This document shows positions 5,422-7,319 of a stretch of 7,319 nucleotides of DNA, one piece after another. Each line of letters begins with the position of its first letter. The first letter of the stretch is position 1. The stretch covers positions 1-7,319 of the forward strand of contig CAJLUG010000047.1 in the NCBI GenBank assembly GCA_905209745.1, written 5' to 3'. The stretch is from an uncultured Mycoplasma sp. Lineage in GTDB: Bacteria > Bacillota_I > Bacilli_A > RF39 > UBA660. Under the pieces are notes generated by a model, which saw only the letters and a program-made list of their open reading frames with translations, did no database searches and was not told the DNA's origin. Both the position numbers and the translations under genes were made by a program.

Positions 5422-7039
5422 AACAATATCCAGCTACTCTTGGTTGATGGGCACAGTTTCCTGCCATATCACAAAGAGTAAATCCATAATAAGCATAATT
5501 TTTTGGTGCGAAACTTCCCATTACATCAGTATCCGTACCTGCCGTAGTCATGGCACCATGTAAATTGCCATATGGTTCCATAACTGTACCAGCATTTCCT
5601 ACAAGATTATAACGTGCTTCTAGTCCTGATAAGTCGTCATAATAATCGATTTTGGCATAACACGAGAAGTTTACATATCCCTGTCCCACATAAGTATATC
5701 CTCCTCTATGCATAGTAACACGCCAATATGGATTGGTTTTATCAATAAGAATCTGCGTAGAAGCTGACTCTGAACAAATATCACCCTCATTACATACTCT
5801 GAAATATCTTATAGTATTTTGTTCAGTAGAATATGTTTCTGATGTAAAACTATTGGTAGTTGCTCCTTTAATTGTTGTCCAGTTTTTATTATCGGTACTT
5901 GTTTGCCAGTAGGATACTAAATCATTACTAGAAGTAGTACTTCCTGTTACTGCGTAATTATAATTTACCCATTTACCATTATTGGGATTATTAATTGTTG
6001 GTTTGTTTGGCGTTTTTGAAATTCTTACTCGTTGTTCTGGACATTTTGTCTCATTTCCAACTTTATCTTTTACGGTTCCTGGACTTTCTAGAGAGTCTTT
6101 ATATAAATCTGTAAACTTCTTACTGACATTTCCAACACATCCACTTTCTTTATCTTTACAAGTTCCTACTAAAGTGATGTCTTTTTCAGACCAATCATCT
6201 CCTCCACCGGTTGTGGTACAAGTTGGTGGAGTATTATCAATATAGTATGACTCAGCAGTCTTTGCAGCGACTCTTCTATTTCCCATCATATCCATAATAC
6301 CGGTAGGACTATTTGGATCTGATTCTACTGTTAAGCGATAGCGACCACTTTCTATATCGATATCTTCGGTTGGAATCGTATAACTTACTTTTCCTACATT
6401 ATTTTTATTTTTATAATTATAGCGATAGGTTTTACTTTTTACTCCTGTATCTAAATTAGTCCAATAATAACTAATCGCAATGTTTTTATTTAGTCCACTG
6501 ACATCAGAAATAGTTATGGTTACTTTTAGTGTTTCTTTTCTTTTCCAAGCACTACTTTCTGGAGTTATTGTTATCTCTGGACCAGTTTCATCTCGCACAT
6601 TAAGACAACTTGTTCCTTCGATACCATCACTATATTCATATAAAATATTACTTGGGTTTTCTTTTTCACGACATATTAACTGTAAATGATAAGTATAATG
6701 TTCTTTGGTTTTTCGTACTTCTACAAATGTATCTGAATCATTTCCACAAACAATATCAGTGTCTGAAAATTCTTTCATTAGGTTGGCATCTTTTAAAGTC
6801 GAAAATTTGATTTGTACACACCCTGAATCTTCCTTGCCAAACAAATCTTTGGCATTATTATCGATATATAGCTTGGCAGCATTTTCTAGAGATTCTTGAT
6901 ATAATTCATATTTTCTATTTTTATTTTGCCTTTGAATTCGTGATGCTTGAGGAAGCGCTAATATCAAAATAATTCCCAATATGGTTATTACTACGATTAA
7001 CTCTATTAATGTAAAAGCTTTATGATTTAATTTTAACAT
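5420..7039 (-). CDS. Large prepilin-like surface protein with cysteine-rich Ig-like repeats
   Basis: With the ATG at 7037-7039 the product is 539 residues. The N-terminus MLKLNHKA|FTLIELIVVI is a type IV prepilin signal: a basic 8-residue leader, cleavage before Phe9, Glu at mature position 5, and a hydrophobic helix to about residue 33. Ala rather than Gly at -1 is tolerated in some Gram-positive pseudopilins. A charged helix (about 34-62) and a pilin-sized region to about 148 follow. From 150 the chain is an array of beta-rich, Ig/FN3-like modules: D-x-T-x-P junctions occur at about 150, 268 and 433, and D-xx-GN motifs at 250, 325 and 524. Fourteen cysteines occur, all outside the helix, the last being the C-terminal residue. 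Ordinary pseudopilins are 100-200 residues, so this is a long ectodomain on a pilin anchor, perhaps a minor or tip pilin or an adhesin. No pilus assembly genes are in view, so function is inferred. Confidence 0.88.
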   Translation of the reverse strand: MLKLNHKAFTLIELIVVITILGIILILALPQASRIQRQNKNRKYELYQESLENAAKLYIDNNAKDLFGKEDSGCVQIKFSTLKDANLMKEFSDTDIVCGNDSDTFVEVRKTKEHYTYHLQLICREKENPSNILYEYSDGIEGTSCLNVRDETGPEITITPESSAWKRKETLKVTITISDVSGLNKNIAISYYWTNLDTGVKSKTYRYNYKNKNNVGKVSYTIPTEDIDIESGRYRLTVESDPNSPTGIMDMMGNRRVAAKTAESYYIDNTPPTCTTTGGGDDWSEKDITLVGTCKDKESGCVGNVSKKFTDLYKDSLESPGTVKDKVGNETKCPEQRVRISKTPNKPTINNPNNGKWVNYNYAVTGSTTSSNDLVSYWQTSTDNKNWTTIKGATTNSFTSETYSTEQNTIRYFRVCNEGDICSESASTQILIDKTNPYWRVTMHRGGYTYVGQGYVNFSCYAKIDYYDDLSGLEARYNLVGNAGTVMEPYGNLHGAMTTAGTDTDVMGSFAPKNYAYYGFTLCDMAGNCAHQPRVAGYC

Positions 7040-7047
7040 CCGGACAT

Positions 7048-7056
7048 TCACCACTT
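7048..7056 (-). promoter_or_regulatory. Shine-Dalgarno deciding the pilin-like start
   Basis: AAGTGGTGA, a one-mismatch gapped match to AAGGAGGTGA, ends eight bases before the ATG at 7037-7039. Two GTG codons lie upstream in frame (7049-7054) but are part of this site itself, so starting there would leave no ribosome binding site. The ATG also gives a compact eight-residue prepilin leader. Confidence 0.65.
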
Positions 7057-7083
7057 TTATTCTTATTTTATCTTTTCTAGTTT

Positions 7084-7113
7084 ATTATACCATTTCTTTT
7101 TGCTTTTTGTCTA
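7084..7113 (-). promoter_or_regulatory. Promoter of the pilin-like operon
   Basis: The -10 is TATAAT (7084-7089), preceded by TGG, which makes an extended -10. Eighteen bp upstream is TAGACA (7108-7113), five of six matches to the -35 consensus. A start near 7077 gives a leader of about 38 bases. The promoter lies between the end of addA and the pilin-like gene, so the surface-protein unit can be expressed independently of addA. Confidence 0.72.
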
Positions 7114-7141
7114 TTTGATTTCTTTTTTTATTTCATACTTG

Positions 7142-7319
7142 TCACTTTGTAATTTGTCTATATTTTTCATCTAATATCGAGTACAGATAACAAGAGACTT
7201 CTTTATTAGTCTTTTTGACAATATAGTCTTTATAGCCTATTAGTTGTTGATCATAAGCAGCATCATCAATATTTTTTAGTTTGTAGTCGACGATAATCAT
7301 CTTGTTTGGCAGTTCGATT
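7142..7319 (-). CDS. addA: ATP-dependent helicase/nuclease subunit A, C-terminal end
   Basis: Only the last 58 codons and the TGA stop are in the window; the rest lies beyond the right edge. The peptide reads IELPNKMIIVDYKLKNIDD, then AYDQQLIGYKDYI, and ends SCYLYSILDEKYRQITK. This is the end of the RecB-family PD-(D/E)xK nuclease domain of AddA: the DxK part of the active site is in IIVDYKL, followed by the Q-xxx-Y motif (QLIGY) and the YLYSI strand. AddAB processes double-strand breaks for recombination in Firmicutes in place of RecBCD. The identification rests on a short but characteristic stretch; another RecB-like nuclease such as AddB or a Cas4-like protein is less likely given the VDYKLKNIDD wording. 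No terminator hairpin is visible after the stop. Confidence 0.85.
   Translation of the reverse strand, partial: IELPNKMIIVDYKLKNIDDAAYDQQLIGYKDYIVKKTNKEVSCYLYSILDEKYRQITK

Noticed and set aside
5412..5426. TTG start five codons upstream for the 241-residue membrane protein
   Set aside because: These codons are themselves the AGGAGG site, so the ATG at 5409-5411 is the plausible start.
5982..6899. Plus-strand open frames opposite the pilin-like gene
   Set aside because: They are mutually overlapping, have no ribosome binding sites and lie opposite a coherent prepilin reading frame.
7040..7054. GTG starts upstream of the pilin-like ATG
   Set aside because: They form part of the AAGTGGTGA ribosome binding site and would extend the prepilin leader without benefit.
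7040..7141. A small RNA or terminator in the gap after addA
   Set aside because: The A-rich stretch shows no stable inverted repeat; only the promoter for the pilin-like gene is supported.
1..7319. Mollicute-like recoding of TGA to Trp
   Set aside because: TGA ends addA and the 4686-5411 gene at sensible family or terminator positions, and conserved Trp codons are TGG.

Overview
The window comes from a low-GC Gram-positive bacterium (Bacillota, Bacilli or a related gut lineage). The signs are strong AT bias, AAGGAGG-type ribosome binding sites, TTGACA/TATAAT promoters, the Firmicute order rplU-prp-rpmA, an L27 with a cleavable N-terminal presequence, and an AddA-type helicase-nuclease. TGA is used as a stop and Trp is TGG, so the code is the standard bacterial one. 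I cannot name the species. Every supported gene lies on the minus strand, so transcription runs from high to low coordinates.

In transcription order: (1) 7142-7319 is the 3' end of addA, entering from the right edge. (2) 5420-7039 encodes a large prepilin-like surface protein with a cysteine-rich, Ig-like-repeat ectodomain. It has its own promoter and is followed by a small membrane-anchored protein (4686-5411) whose Shine-Dalgarno overlaps the pilin stop codon. A 14-bp terminator hairpin ends this unit. (3) A near-consensus promoter and a structured leader precede rplU (L21), prp (the protease that trims L27) and rpmA (L27), which end in a 10-bp terminator. (4) Two overlapping FAD oxidoreductase genes follow: a BaiN/HI0933-like enzyme, then a COG2509-type dehydrogenase with a GTG start. 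(5) A membrane protein of unknown function runs off the left edge.

The ribosomal block is a functional circuit: Prp removes the L27 presequence encoded 11 bp downstream of its own gene. The pilin-like/membrane pair looks like a two-gene cell-surface unit, but no pilus ATPase, prepilin peptidase or platform protein is present here. The two FAD enzymes are probably translationally coupled; their substrates cannot be deduced. The least conventional part of the window is the pilin-like/membrane-protein unit. The rest is mostly known families, with some notable regulatory packing. There are no mobile elements, CRISPR arrays, tRNAs or rRNAs that I can see, and no gene-free stretch longer than about 160 bases.
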